Assembly (NCBI GenBank): GCA_946544695.1
Contig: CAMNMO010000051.1
Coordinates: 1 to 12,134 of the forward strand
Source of the DNA: an uncultured Ruminococcus sp.
Lineage (GTDB): Bacteria; Bacillota; Clostridia; Oscillospirales; Ruminococcaceae
Length of the DNA stretch: 12,134 bases
Direction of reading: 5' to 3'
Position numbers and translations under genes: made by a program. The notes below the pieces were generated by a model. It was not told where the DNA came from. It made no database searches and saw nothing but the letters and a program-made list of their open reading frames with translations. How positions within the stretch are numbered: position 1 is the first letter of the stretch; the number at the start of each line of letters is the position of its first letter. Positions 6,224 to 12,134 of this stretch are shown piece after piece.

Positions 6224-7084
6224 ATGAGAAAGAGAACAAAACGTGATAAAGAGATCGACAGCTTCCGACTCACCGATGAGGCGGAAGCTGAAATAAATTC
6301 GGGATATCCCGATGAGGTGCCCGTGGAGGAAGAACCGTCTCCCGCACCGAAAAAACACCGCCTGCGCAGGTTCCTTGTGAAGCTTGCGGGCTTCTGTATA
6401 CTGCTGGTCATAGCTGATATAGCGGTGCTGTTCTTTACGGGCGAACTATGGTTCAACCGCCCCGACAGGCACAGATATCCGCTGCACGGCGTGTTCATCA
6501 CCGAAAAGCAGGGGAGTGTGGACTGGAAGAACTTCGCAAGGCAGGACATACAGTTTTGCTATATCAGGGCGACTAAAAGCACTGCTTATGAGGACGAAAA
6601 CTTTAAGGCAAACAAGGCGGGTTCTGCAAAGACCGACCTGCCTGTGGGCATGCTGCACCTGTTTGATGCGTCAATGGGCGGCAAGGAACAGGCTGAGCAC
6701 TTTATAGAGGTCTGCGGAGATATGCAGGGCAGGCTGCGCCCTGCGGTGGATATCAGAAGAAGTTTTGTATACAAGATCCTTCCTGCTGACTACGATAAGC
6801 AGTCAGCCGCACTGGTGGGTTTCTGTGACCGCATAAAAGAGGAGTACGGCTGCATGCCTGTCATAAAATGCGATAAAGCCACCTATGAAAATGTGGCATC
6901 ACGCAGCGAATTTGAGGACTGCCCCGTGTGGATAGTCAGCGAGTTCGGTTCGCCCGATGAAAGCATTGAATGGGATATCTGGAGCTATGACCCTAACGGC
7001 AGGTTCAACCACCATGATAACAGCAGCCGTATCGAGATGATGCTGCTTGACAAGGGCATCAGCGTAGATGAACTATATATTTGA
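6224..7084 (+). CDS. Membrane-anchored GH25-like protein, catalytic residues apparently lost
   Basis: A 286-residue protein with a basic/acidic cytoplasmic N-terminus, one membrane segment (about 50-72, rich in L, I, V, A, F) and an extracellular domain that aligns with GH25 muramidases. GVFITEKQGSVDW (89-101) lines up with the family start GIDVS..QG.IDW, FCYIRATKST (111-120) with the FV.IRATEG block, VGMLHLF (141-147) with VGAYHFF, PAVDIR (173-178) with PVLDVE, and VWIVSEFGSP with LWIA.Y..P. The first catalytic Asp is F91 and the catalytic Glu of DVE is R178; D176 remains. The domain is therefore probably a non-hydrolytic wall-binding or scaffolding relative. GAGG (6213-6216) lies 7 nt before ATG. 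It follows the Rrf2 gene by 48 nt with no terminator and may be the last gene of the operon. The reading frame is intact, so it is not a decayed pseudogene. Confidence 0.8.
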   Translation: MRKRTKRDKEIDSFRLTDEAEAEINSGYPDEVPVEEEPSPAPKKHRLRRFLVKLAGFCILLVIADIAVLFFTGELWFNRPDRHRYPLHGVFITEKQGSVDWKNFARQDIQFCYIRATKSTAYEDENFKANKAGSAKTDLPVGMLHLFDASMGGKEQAEHFIEVCGDMQGRLRPAVDIRRSFVYKILPADYDKQSAALVGFCDRIKEEYGCMPVIKCDKATYENVASRSEFEDCPVWIVSEFGSPDESIEWDIWSYDPNGRFNHHDNSSRIEMMLLDKGISVDELYI

Positions 7085-7090
7085 GAAAAC

Positions 7091-7121
7091 AAAGGTCTGT
7101 CCTGCGGGGCAGACTTTTTTT
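7091..7121 (+). terminator. Intrinsic terminator closing the dgt-to-GH25-like operon
   Basis: GTCTGTCC (7095-7102) pairs with GGGCAGAC (7107-7114) around a TGCG loop, with one G-U pair, extended by AAAG/TTTT, and followed by seven Ts (7115-7121). It lies 7 nt after the stop codon. Confidence 0.92.
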
Positions 7122-7125
7122 GCGC

Positions 7126-7155
7126 AAAAAAAAGAGCCGCCGCAAATGCGGCAGC
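7126..7155 (-). terminator. Intrinsic terminator of the AbrB-family gene (minus strand)
   Basis: Read on the minus strand, GCTGCCGC pairs with GCGGCGGC (8 bp, one G-U) around an ATTT loop and is followed by TC and eight Ts (plus-strand A run 7126-7133). It lies 89 nt downstream of the AbrB-type stop codon and only 4 bp from the plus-strand terminator, so the two convergent units are separately insulated. Confidence 0.88.
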
Positions 7156-7244
7156 CCATCAGCCATGCACTGTTCTATTGATGAGATCGGCTGCATAAAA
7201 ATAGAGTGAAAGAGCCTTTTACCATAGCCCATTAACTGCGCCGG

Positions 7245-7490
7245 TCACTTAGCGCCTTTGATCTCGGCAGCGCAATCAGCACAGATCGACTTGCCCTTGT
7301 AGTCAACCAGATTTTCGGTACTGCCGCAGAAGATACAGTTTCTCTGGAACTTCTTGAGTATGATCTTGTCGTCTTCGGTGTAGATCTCGATAGCGTCTTT
7401 TACAGCGAGGTCGTAAGTTCTCCTCAGCTCGATGGGAAGCACTATCCTTCCGAGTTCGTCAACCTTTCTAACGATTCCTGTGGATTTCAT
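7245..7490 (-). CDS. AbrB/MazE/SpoVT-family DNA-binding protein with C-terminal zinc ribbon
   Basis: An 81-residue transition-state-type regulator. Residues 1-47 form the swapped-hairpin AbrB domain: MKSTGIVRKVDELGRIVLPI is the classic opening, followed by ELRRTYDL and an EIYTEDDKIILKK strand pair. Residues 50-75 carry two CxxC pairs, C52/C55 (CIFC) and C70/C73 (CADC), a small treble-clef or ribbon likely to bind zinc; B. subtilis AbrB lacks it. The gene is monocistronic, with its own promoter and terminator, and is divergent from spmA. The ATG is preceded by GGAG and AAAGGA; the nearer AGGA ends about 13 nt before the start, a rather long spacing, and no better in-frame start is seen. It may regulate itself and spmAB, but this is inference from position. 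Confidence 0.93.
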   Translation of the reverse strand: MKSTGIVRKVDELGRIVLPIELRRTYDLAVKDAIEIYTEDDKIILKKFQRNCIFCGSTENLVDYKGKSICADCAAEIKGAK

Positions 7491-7556
7491 GAGATGGTCA
7501 ATTCCTTTCTCCTATAAATTTTCAGCCGCCGCAACGGCTAATGTCATCATGTTAAT

Positions 7557-7585
7557 ATTATACCAATTTAGTTAGTATTTGTCAA
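7557..7585 (-). promoter_or_regulatory. Strong sigma-A promoter of the AbrB-family gene
   Basis: On the minus strand TTGACA (7580-7585) and TATAAT (7557-7562) are both exact, with a 17-bp spacer, and the -10 is preceded by TGG, giving an extended -10. Transcription should begin near 7550, with a leader of about 60 nt. That leader holds a small AGCCG/CGGCT hairpin (7524-7539). Confidence 0.9.
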
Positions 7586-7607
7586 GCTGATTTATCGTAT
7601 TTGTCAA
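7575..7607 (-). repeat. Direct repeat TTGACAAATAC, two copies with 22-bp period, over the AbrB-gene -35 box
   Basis: The minus strand reads TTGACAAATAC at 7607-7597 and again at 7585-7575, identical over 11 bp and offset by 22 bp, about two helical turns. The proximal copy contains the -35 hexamer. The distal copy has no suitable -10 box at 17 bp. The layout fits an operator for a protein bound on one DNA face. Confidence 0.6.
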
Positions 7608-7611
7608 TTTT

Positions 7612-7623
7612 AAATCATGATTT
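7612..7623. promoter_or_regulatory. Perfect 12-bp palindrome AAATCATGATTT, possible operator
   Basis: The sequence is identical on both strands. It lies 27 bp upstream of the AbrB-gene -35 box and between two divergent genes. Its AT-richness makes a chance palindrome possible. Confidence 0.3.
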
Positions 7624-7664
7624 GGTAAATTTCGGCACAATGCACATTGGAATATCACCTGTCC

Positions 7665-7694
7665 GAATATTTACTGGTATTTTATGTATATTCT
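7665..7694 (+). promoter_or_regulatory. Possible sigma-E-type promoter for spmA-spmB
   Basis: GAATATT (7665-7671) fits the KMATATT -35 consensus that I recall for mother-cell sigma-E, and TATATTCT (7687-7694) partly matches CATACAHT (about 5 of 8), 15 bp apart. spmAB is sigma-E dependent in B. subtilis. No convincing sigma-A promoter was found in this interval. The -10 match is weak and the region is AT-rich, so this is tentative. Confidence 0.3.
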
Positions 7695-7730
7695 GTATCA
7701 CTAATTTTGGTATTTATTCTAATTGTGAAA

Positions 7731-7760
7731 TGTAAACTTTTGGTTAATAAAAGGTTTACA
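7731..7760 (+). promoter_or_regulatory. Imperfect inverted repeat upstream of spmA
   Basis: TGTAAACTTTT (7731-7741) and AAAAgGTTTACA (7749-7760) form 11-bp arms with one bulged G around GGTTAAT. It ends 28 bp before the spmA ATG and leaves the Shine-Dalgarno (AAAAGGGG, 7775-7782) exposed, so it could be an operator or an mRNA hairpin. No T tract follows, which rules against a terminator. Confidence 0.45.
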
Positions 7761-7788
7761 ACATAAAAGTACAGAAAAGGGGACTGTT

Positions 7789-8349
7789 ATGCTGGCTATA
7801 ACGATACTTGTTATCCTGCTGCTGTCAGCGGCGGCAGGATCTTTCAACAACAGCTGGGCGTCGATATCATCGGCTGCGGTCAGTTCATGCACTGATGCAG
7901 TGCAGCTGGGCATATTTCTTGCGGGTTCGATGGCGCTGTGGTGCGGGCTGATGCGGGTGGCAGAAAGTTCGGGGCTGACTGCACGGGTGTCCGCATTGCT
8001 TTCTCCTGTGATAAGGCTTATATTCGGCAGGCTTGATGATGACGCAAAAAAAGCCGTCAGTCTCAACCTGACAGCCGATCTGCTTGGTCTTGGCAACGCC
8101 GCCACGCCCACAGGCATCGCCGCAGTGCGTGCGCTCCAGAAAAGCTCCCGTCCACGCCGCAACACAGCAGTACTCACCGTGCTGAACACCGCTTCGATAC
8201 AACTTGTGCCCGTGACTATCTCAGCACTGCGTGAAGCAAACGGCTCGGTATCGCCGTTTGAGATAATGCCCGCCGTGCTGCTGACTTCCGCTGCGGCTGC
8301 GGCAGTCGGCTGCATAACAGCATCGCTGCTTTATTCGGGGGCAGACTGA
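7789..8349 (+). CDS. spmA: Spore maturation protein A (nucleoside-recognition/Gate domain)
   Basis: A 186-residue integral membrane protein, slightly shorter than B. subtilis SpmA (about 196). With SpmB it is needed for spore core dehydration and heat resistance; it carries the Gate (nucleoside recognition) domain also found in nucleoside transporters and FeoB. Membrane segments are seen at about 2-19, 37-58 and 161-183. Diagnostic blocks are GSMALWCGLMRVAE (46-59) and NLTADLLGLGNAATPTGI (93-110), followed by the NTASIQLVPVTISALR helix (133-148). The start is supported by AAAAGGGG ending 6 nt before ATG. spmB follows one base after the stop. The gene implies sporulation ancestry, but does not prove that the strain sporulates. 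Confidence 0.92.
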   Translation: MLAITILVILLLSAAAGSFNNSWASISSAAVSSCTDAVQLGIFLAGSMALWCGLMRVAESSGLTARVSALLSPVIRLIFGRLDDDAKKAVSLNLTADLLGLGNAATPTGIAAVRALQKSSRPRRNTAVLTVLNTASIQLVPVTISALREANGSVSPFEIMPAVLLTSAAAAAVGCITASLLYSGAD

Positions 8350-8350
8350 T

Positions 8351-8869
8351 ATGCGTGTGACCGATATGATAGTGCCGCTGATAATAATGCTGATACTGCT
8401 GCACGGCATTCTGAAAAAAACTGACGTCACCGAAGATTTCACCAAAGGTGCAGCTGAGGGTCTGCGCACAGCAGCAGGGCTTGTACCCATGCTGGTGCTT
8501 ATGCTGACAGCTGTGGGCATGTTCACCTCGTCGGGTGCCGCTGATATGCTGTCAGCGCTTATTTCGCCCGCAGCCGAAAAGCTGGGCTTCCCGCAGGAAT
8601 GCGTCCCTCTTGTGCTGATACGCCCCATATCGGGCAGCGGTGCCCTTGCAGCCGTCAGCAGACTGTTTGAGCGTATCCACCCTGACAGCTTTGAAGGCAG
8701 GGTAGCAAGCGTGCTTATGGCTTCCACCGAGACCACATTCTATACCATTGCCGTCTACTCGGCTGCTTTGCACAAAAAAGCGGGCGGCAGAGTTCTCATC
8801 TCTGCCGCCGCTGCGGATATCACGGGGTTTGTACTGTCTGCGCTGACAGTGCGCCTGTTGTTCAGGTGA
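8351..8869 (+). CDS. spmB: Spore maturation protein B
   Basis: A 172-residue membrane protein, close to the usual 175-180, partner of SpmA. Hydrophobic segments lie at about 5-21, 41-58, 83-92 and 148-170. Signature motifs are RPISGSGALAA (91-101) and MASTETTFYTIAVYSAA (123-139), both characteristic of SpmB. The start codon is one base after the spmA stop (TGATATG), and a GGGGG run at 8337-8341 inside spmA supplies a Shine-Dalgarno-like site, so translational coupling is likely. The 3' end overlaps the end of sbcC on the other strand by 8 bp, and no terminator hairpin with a T tract was found near the stop codon. Confidence 0.93.
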   Translation: MRVTDMIVPLIIMLILLHGILKKTDVTEDFTKGAAEGLRTAAGLVPMLVLMLTAVGMFTSSGAADMLSALISPAAEKLGFPQECVPLVLIRPISGSGALAAVSRLFERIHPDSFEGRVASVLMASTETTFYTIAVYSAALHKKAGGRVLISAAAADITGFVLSALTVRLLFR

Positions 8870-11642
8870 CTATCTCCACCTTGCTGCCTGCAAACTTGTT
8901 TTTGGTGACGATTATCTGCTTGTCCAGTTTTTTGGTCAGTTCGGGAACATGCGAGATTATGCCCACCAGTCTTGAATTTTCAGCCAGTCCCTGTAATGTG
9001 GATATCGCCTTGTCCAGCGTTTCTTCATCGAGCGTGCCAAAGCCCTCATCAACAAACATTGAGTCTATGTGCACCGCACCCGAAGTCTGCTGTATCTCAT
9101 CGGAAAATCCCAGCGCCAGCGCCAGCGATGCCATAAAGCTCTCGCCGCCCGACAGCGACTTTACGCTTCTTACGCAGCAGGTGAAGTAGTCTTTTACATC
9201 AATGTCCAGTCCCACCTTGCGTGTGCCCTTGCCCTCATCGCTCCTGACAAGCTCGTACTGTCCCGCTGACATTATCATCAGCCGCTTGTTGGCGTGTGCG
9301 AGTATCCTGTCGAAGTATTCCATCTGCACAAAGGTCTCCAGCGGTATGCGCTGTTTGCCTTTGAGCGTGCCGTTGGCAGTTTCGCTGAGCCTTTTCTTCA
9401 TGCTGCATTCTTTCAAGAGCCTGCGGTTGTTTTTCAGCTCCCTGACAAGCTTCTCCATCAGCGCCTTGACCGAATTCAGCCTTGCCGCCGCATCGTCCCT
9501 CAGCTTTGAAGCTTGTTTTGTTTCATCGTCCGACTTTTTGAGCGTTTCTTCAAGTGCCTTGCAGTCGGGCATTTTTTTGCCCTGCGTCTGTTCGGTCAGC
9601 TCACCCAGTTTACCGCTGAGTTCGTTTTTCCTTGATGCGAGTTTTGCCAGCTTTTCGTCAGCTGCCTTGATAGCCTGCTCGATGGCATCACGCTGCTTGT
9701 CAGCCTTGTCAGCCTGTGCCTTTGCTTCGGCTGCGCTTTTGTAAGGCAGACCCGCCAGCTGCTTTTGTGCCGCAGCTTTTTTCTCGGCGGACATCGCTGT
9801 CAGCTCTGCCAGTCTGCTCTGCTGCTGACTTATCGTCTGCTCGTCCTGCTTTATGCGCTTTTCAAGCTGCTCCAGATCCTTCTCGGCTTGTTTTTTCTGC
9901 GTGACCTGTTTTGTCAGCACGCCAAGCTCTTTTTGCAGTTCTTTCTTGCGGCTGTCGGTCACAGCGTAGTCCTCACGGGCATTTTTCAGTGCCTGTTGTG
10001 GCGTACAGCCCTCGGCATACTTACCTGCGTGCTCCATAGCCGACTTCACTGCCTGCTCGTATTTTGCTTTTGCTGACGTATGTTTATTCAAAGCGTCTGA
10101 CAAAGCCTGATGCGCTCCGTCAAGTGCAGACTTTGCCGCATCGACGATACTTTTGTCAGGCGCATTGTCAGCTCTTTTCGCCTTCTTCGGGTGATGTACC
10201 GAACCGCACACAGGGCAGGGCTTGCCGTCCTCCAGCTTATCTGCAATGAAACCTGCCTGCTCGCTGATATAAGCATTGAAAAGCTCTCTGTGAGTGCCTT
10301 CAGCTTCATCATAAACATTTTTTGCATCAATGCATTTCTTTTCAAGTTCAGCCAGACCGTTTCTCAGTTTATCCGAGTCTGAAAGCTCTTTGCCTATGGC
10401 GAAGATGTTCGCAAGTTCGGTGCTGCACTTTTCTATCTCATTGCGTGTCTGCGTTTCTCTGACTTCTGTGTCAGCCAGTGTTTCAAGCAGCTTTTTGAGC
10501 TTGTTGCTTTGCCCGATATTGTTCTCGGTGTTCTTTGTGAGCACCTCGATGCCGCCTCTGACAGCAGCTGCTTCCGCCGAAAGTTTGTCAGCATCTTTCA
10601 GCAGCGTTTCAGCCTCCGCATAAAGTTTCAGCTGTTCTCTTATCGCCGCCGACTTTTCTATCAGGGCGGTCACTTCGGGCTTGCGCTTTTCCAGCTGTCC
10701 CACTTCCTGCTGCGCCTTTTCTGTCTCGGGACCGTTCAGCGCCAGCTCTTTTTTGGTATCTTCCAGCCTTTTGAAAAGCTCGCTGAGCTTTCTGCCGTTT
10801 TCCAGTTCAAGTGCCGCCTGTTTGCTGACTTCACGCAGTTTGCTGCATTGTTTCTCCGCCTCATCAGCCCTTGCCTTCTCGAATTCCAGCGCACCCTTGC
10901 AGGTCTCCTCGATGTAGCTTTGTGCGGCGGCAGCACTGTCAGGGTCTGATGCTGCCTGCGCTATCTCCTGCCTGAAAGGGTCGTCGTCACTCAGCAGTAC
11001 ATTACCCAGCATCGTGCTCATATTCAGGTTAGATGCATTGTATCTGCGCTGTGCATCATTGACCTCCTCGCTTAGCTTTTCCTGGAGACGCCTGTATTTC
11101 TGCGTTGAAAAAATTGCGCTGAGTATCTCGGTGCGGCTGTCGGTCTTTGTGTTCAGCAGTTCGGCAAAGCTGCCCTGTGCTATCATGGCGACATTGCGGT
11201 ACTGCTTGTGGTCAAGCCCGAGTATTTCCTTTATCTTCGCACTTACCTCAGTGTCGTTTGATGCAAGGGGTCTGTCCTGACCGACCTTGAAAAGTTCGGC
11301 AGACGGTGCCATTGTCGTGAAGCCTTCACCCGAAAGCTTGGGTCTTTCCTGCGAGGGTTCACGGTGTACCACATATCTGATGCCGTCATAAGAAAATTCA
11401 AGTTCCACGAATGTCCTGACTTCGGGGCGTGCATATTCGCTCCTGAACATGCTGACAGTCCTGCTGTCACCGCTTGCCTTGCCGAACAGAGCATAGCAAA
11501 CGCCGTCGAAAATGGTGGTCTTTCCGGCACCCGTGTCACCCGTGACCAGATAAAGCCCCTTGCCGCCCAGCTGTTCCAGGTCAACAACGGTTTTTTCGGC
11601 ATAAGGTCCGAATGCCTGCATAGTCAGCTTTAATGGTCTCAT
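8862..11642 (-). CDS. sbcC: Exonuclease SbcCD subunit C (Rad50-like SMC ATPase)
   Basis: A 926-residue SMC-family ATPase that works with the SbcD nuclease to cut DNA ends, hairpins and protein-blocked ends. The N-terminal lobe begins MRPLKLTMQAFGPYAEKT and has Walker A GDTGAGKT (35-42). Long coiled-coil arms rich in K, E, Q, A and L flank a zinc hook CPVCG (476-480) near the centre, through which two molecules dimerise. The C-terminal lobe has the ABC signature SLSGGE (829-834), Walker B FVDEGFGTLDEE with D865 and E866, and the downstream ISHVPEL switch. Length fits clostridial SbcC (about 900-1050). Its ATG overlaps the sbcD stop codon as ATGA (11639-11642), the usual coupled sbcDC order. 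No frameshift or missing motif was noticed. Confidence 0.97.
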   Translation of the reverse strand: MRPLKLTMQAFGPYAEKTVVDLEQLGGKGLYLVTGDTGAGKTTIFDGVCYALFGKASGDSRTVSMFRSEYARPEVRTFVELEFSYDGIRYVVHREPSQERPKLSGEGFTTMAPSAELFKVGQDRPLASNDTEVSAKIKEILGLDHKQYRNVAMIAQGSFAELLNTKTDSRTEILSAIFSTQKYRRLQEKLSEEVNDAQRRYNASNLNMSTMLGNVLLSDDDPFRQEIAQAASDPDSAAAAQSYIEETCKGALEFEKARADEAEKQCSKLREVSKQAALELENGRKLSELFKRLEDTKKELALNGPETEKAQQEVGQLEKRKPEVTALIEKSAAIREQLKLYAEAETLLKDADKLSAEAAAVRGGIEVLTKNTENNIGQSNKLKKLLETLADTEVRETQTRNEIEKCSTELANIFAIGKELSDSDKLRNGLAELEKKCIDAKNVYDEAEGTHRELFNAYISEQAGFIADKLEDGKPCPVCGSVHHPKKAKRADNAPDKSIVDAAKSALDGAHQALSDALNKHTSAKAKYEQAVKSAMEHAGKYAEGCTPQQALKNAREDYAVTDSRKKELQKELGVLTKQVTQKKQAEKDLEQLEKRIKQDEQTISQQQSRLAELTAMSAEKKAAAQKQLAGLPYKSAAEAKAQADKADKQRDAIEQAIKAADEKLAKLASRKNELSGKLGELTEQTQGKKMPDCKALEETLKKSDDETKQASKLRDDAAARLNSVKALMEKLVRELKNNRRLLKECSMKKRLSETANGTLKGKQRIPLETFVQMEYFDRILAHANKRLMIMSAGQYELVRSDEGKGTRKVGLDIDVKDYFTCCVRSVKSLSGGESFMASLALALGFSDEIQQTSGAVHIDSMFVDEGFGTLDEETLDKAISTLQGLAENSRLVGIISHVPELTKKLDKQIIVTKNKFAGSKVEIVT

Positions 11643-12134
11643 TGTTCGTCCTCCCAGATACTGTCTATTAAACCTTTGATATAATCAGCCTGTTCATCTG
11701 TCATCTCCATGCCGTTCTGCTGTAAATACAGCGACTCCATCAGCTCAAAGGGCGTTTTCTTGTCAGCCTGCACCTCTCTTTTGACATTTGCAGCCGCCCT
11801 TGTGCGTGAGTTGTCAAACTTCATGCTTACGAAATTTTTGTAGACCGCCCTGAGCTGCCTAAGCACGTTCGGTATATCTCTGTCATCAGTCAGTGTGATG
11901 TAGTAATAGTCATCGGGATCAAGCTTGTCGGTGAACTCTTTTGATATCAGTTCATCGAAATTTCCTCTCAGGCAGCGCAGGTCATGCAGCGGAACAAGCG
12001 GCACGGTACTGACATTAACATTGCCCTTTTCGCAAAGGTCTATCAGCGTGACAGATTTTATATGTTCGCTCTCCGATGAGGAATATTTCAGCGGAGTTCC
12101 GCAGTAGCGTATGCGCGGGCTTCCCACGTTCTGG
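11639..12134 (-). CDS. sbcD: Exonuclease SbcCD subunit D, C-terminal part (5' end outside window)
   Basis: The minus-strand frame is open to the right edge, reading ...QNVGSPRIRYCGTPLKYSSSE, which matches the SbcD/Mre11 segment (IRY.G.PLKYS..E) at the end of the calcineurin-like phosphoesterase domain. About 165 residues are present, forming the end of the phosphoesterase core and the capping domain; the metal-binding motifs of the nuclease active site lie outside the window. The tail (DYIKGLIDSIWEDEQ) ends in a TGA that overlaps the sbcC start. The GTG at 12127 is internal: the frame continues past it and the homology does too. SbcD is the Mn-dependent nuclease subunit of SbcCD. Confidence 0.93.
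   Translation of the reverse strand, partial: QNVGSPRIRYCGTPLKYSSSESEHIKSVTLIDLCEKGNVNVSTVPLVPLHDLRCLRGNFDELISKEFTDKLDPDDYYYITLTDDRDIPNVLRQLRAVYKNFVSMKFDNSRTRAAANVKREVQADKKTPFELMESLYLQQNGMEMTDEQADYIKGLIDSIWEDEQ

Noticed and set aside
7719..8315. 198-codon minus-strand open frame opposite spmA
   Set aside because: Ala/Ser-rich low-complexity product mirroring the coding strand of spmA, which carries the family motifs.
9202..9744. 180-codon plus-strand open frame opposite sbcC
   Set aside because: Ser/Leu/Phe-rich product typical of the complement of a Lys/Glu/Ala-rich coiled coil; SbcC motifs fix the true strand.
12125..12127. GTG as the start of a short sbcD
   Set aside because: The frame and the SbcD homology continue upstream to the window edge, so this codon is internal.
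1..12134. CRISPR array, tRNA, rRNA, insertion sequence or prophage
   Set aside because: No spaced identical repeats beyond the single 11-bp pair, no cloverleaf or rRNA sequence recognised, and no transposase, integrase or phage-type reading frame.

Overview
The window looks like chromosomal DNA of a Firmicute of the Ruminococcus/Oscillospirales type. The evidence is the combination of near-consensus sigma-A promoters with 17-bp spacers, AGGAGG-type ribosome binding sites, a dgt-dnaG-rpoD gene order, spmA-spmB spore-maturation genes, and the tail of a Cthe_2159-type carbohydrate-binding beta-helix protein, which is common in plant-fibre-degrading Clostridia. The assignment rests on gene content and motif recognition; no search was run.

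Layout. (1) 1-448: 3' end of a secreted carbohydrate-binding protein, followed by a hairpin. (2) 539-944: a strong promoter, a structured leader, rpmE (zinc-type bL31) and a strong terminator. (3) 968-1644: a YigZ/IMPACT-family gene with its own terminator. (4) 1710-7121: a same-strand run of dgt (HD-domain dNTPase), dnaG (primase), rpoD (housekeeping sigma factor), an Rrf2-family regulator with Fe-S-type cysteines, and a membrane-anchored GH25-like protein, closed by a terminator. (5) 7126-7585, minus strand: an AbrB-family regulator with a C-terminal zinc ribbon and a textbook promoter. (6) 7789-8869: spmA-spmB, divergent from the AbrB gene across a 298-bp AT-rich intergenic region holding several possible operators. 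(7) 8862-12134, minus strand: sbcC and the 3' end of sbcD, overlapping by ATGA and convergent with spmB.

How the genes fit together. The centre is a version of the macromolecular-synthesis operon: primase and principal sigma factor are preceded by a dNTP-hydrolysing enzyme and followed by an Rrf2 regulator whose Shine-Dalgarno sequence overlaps the rpoD stop codon. SbcCD is a DNA-end and hairpin nuclease complex. SpmAB acts in spore core dehydration, and the divergent AbrB-type gene is a candidate regulator of it.

The most unusual points are: (a) the GH25-like protein has lost two of the expected catalytic acidic residues and looks like a pseudoenzyme; (b) the AbrB-type promoter carries an exact 11-bp direct repeat with a 22-bp period, one copy covering the -35 box; (c) the rpmE leader folds up to the edge of the ribosome binding site; (d) DnaG has an apparent insertion of about 14 residues just before the TOPRIM glutamate motif. 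I found no CRISPR array, tRNA, rRNA, insertion sequence or clear mobile element.
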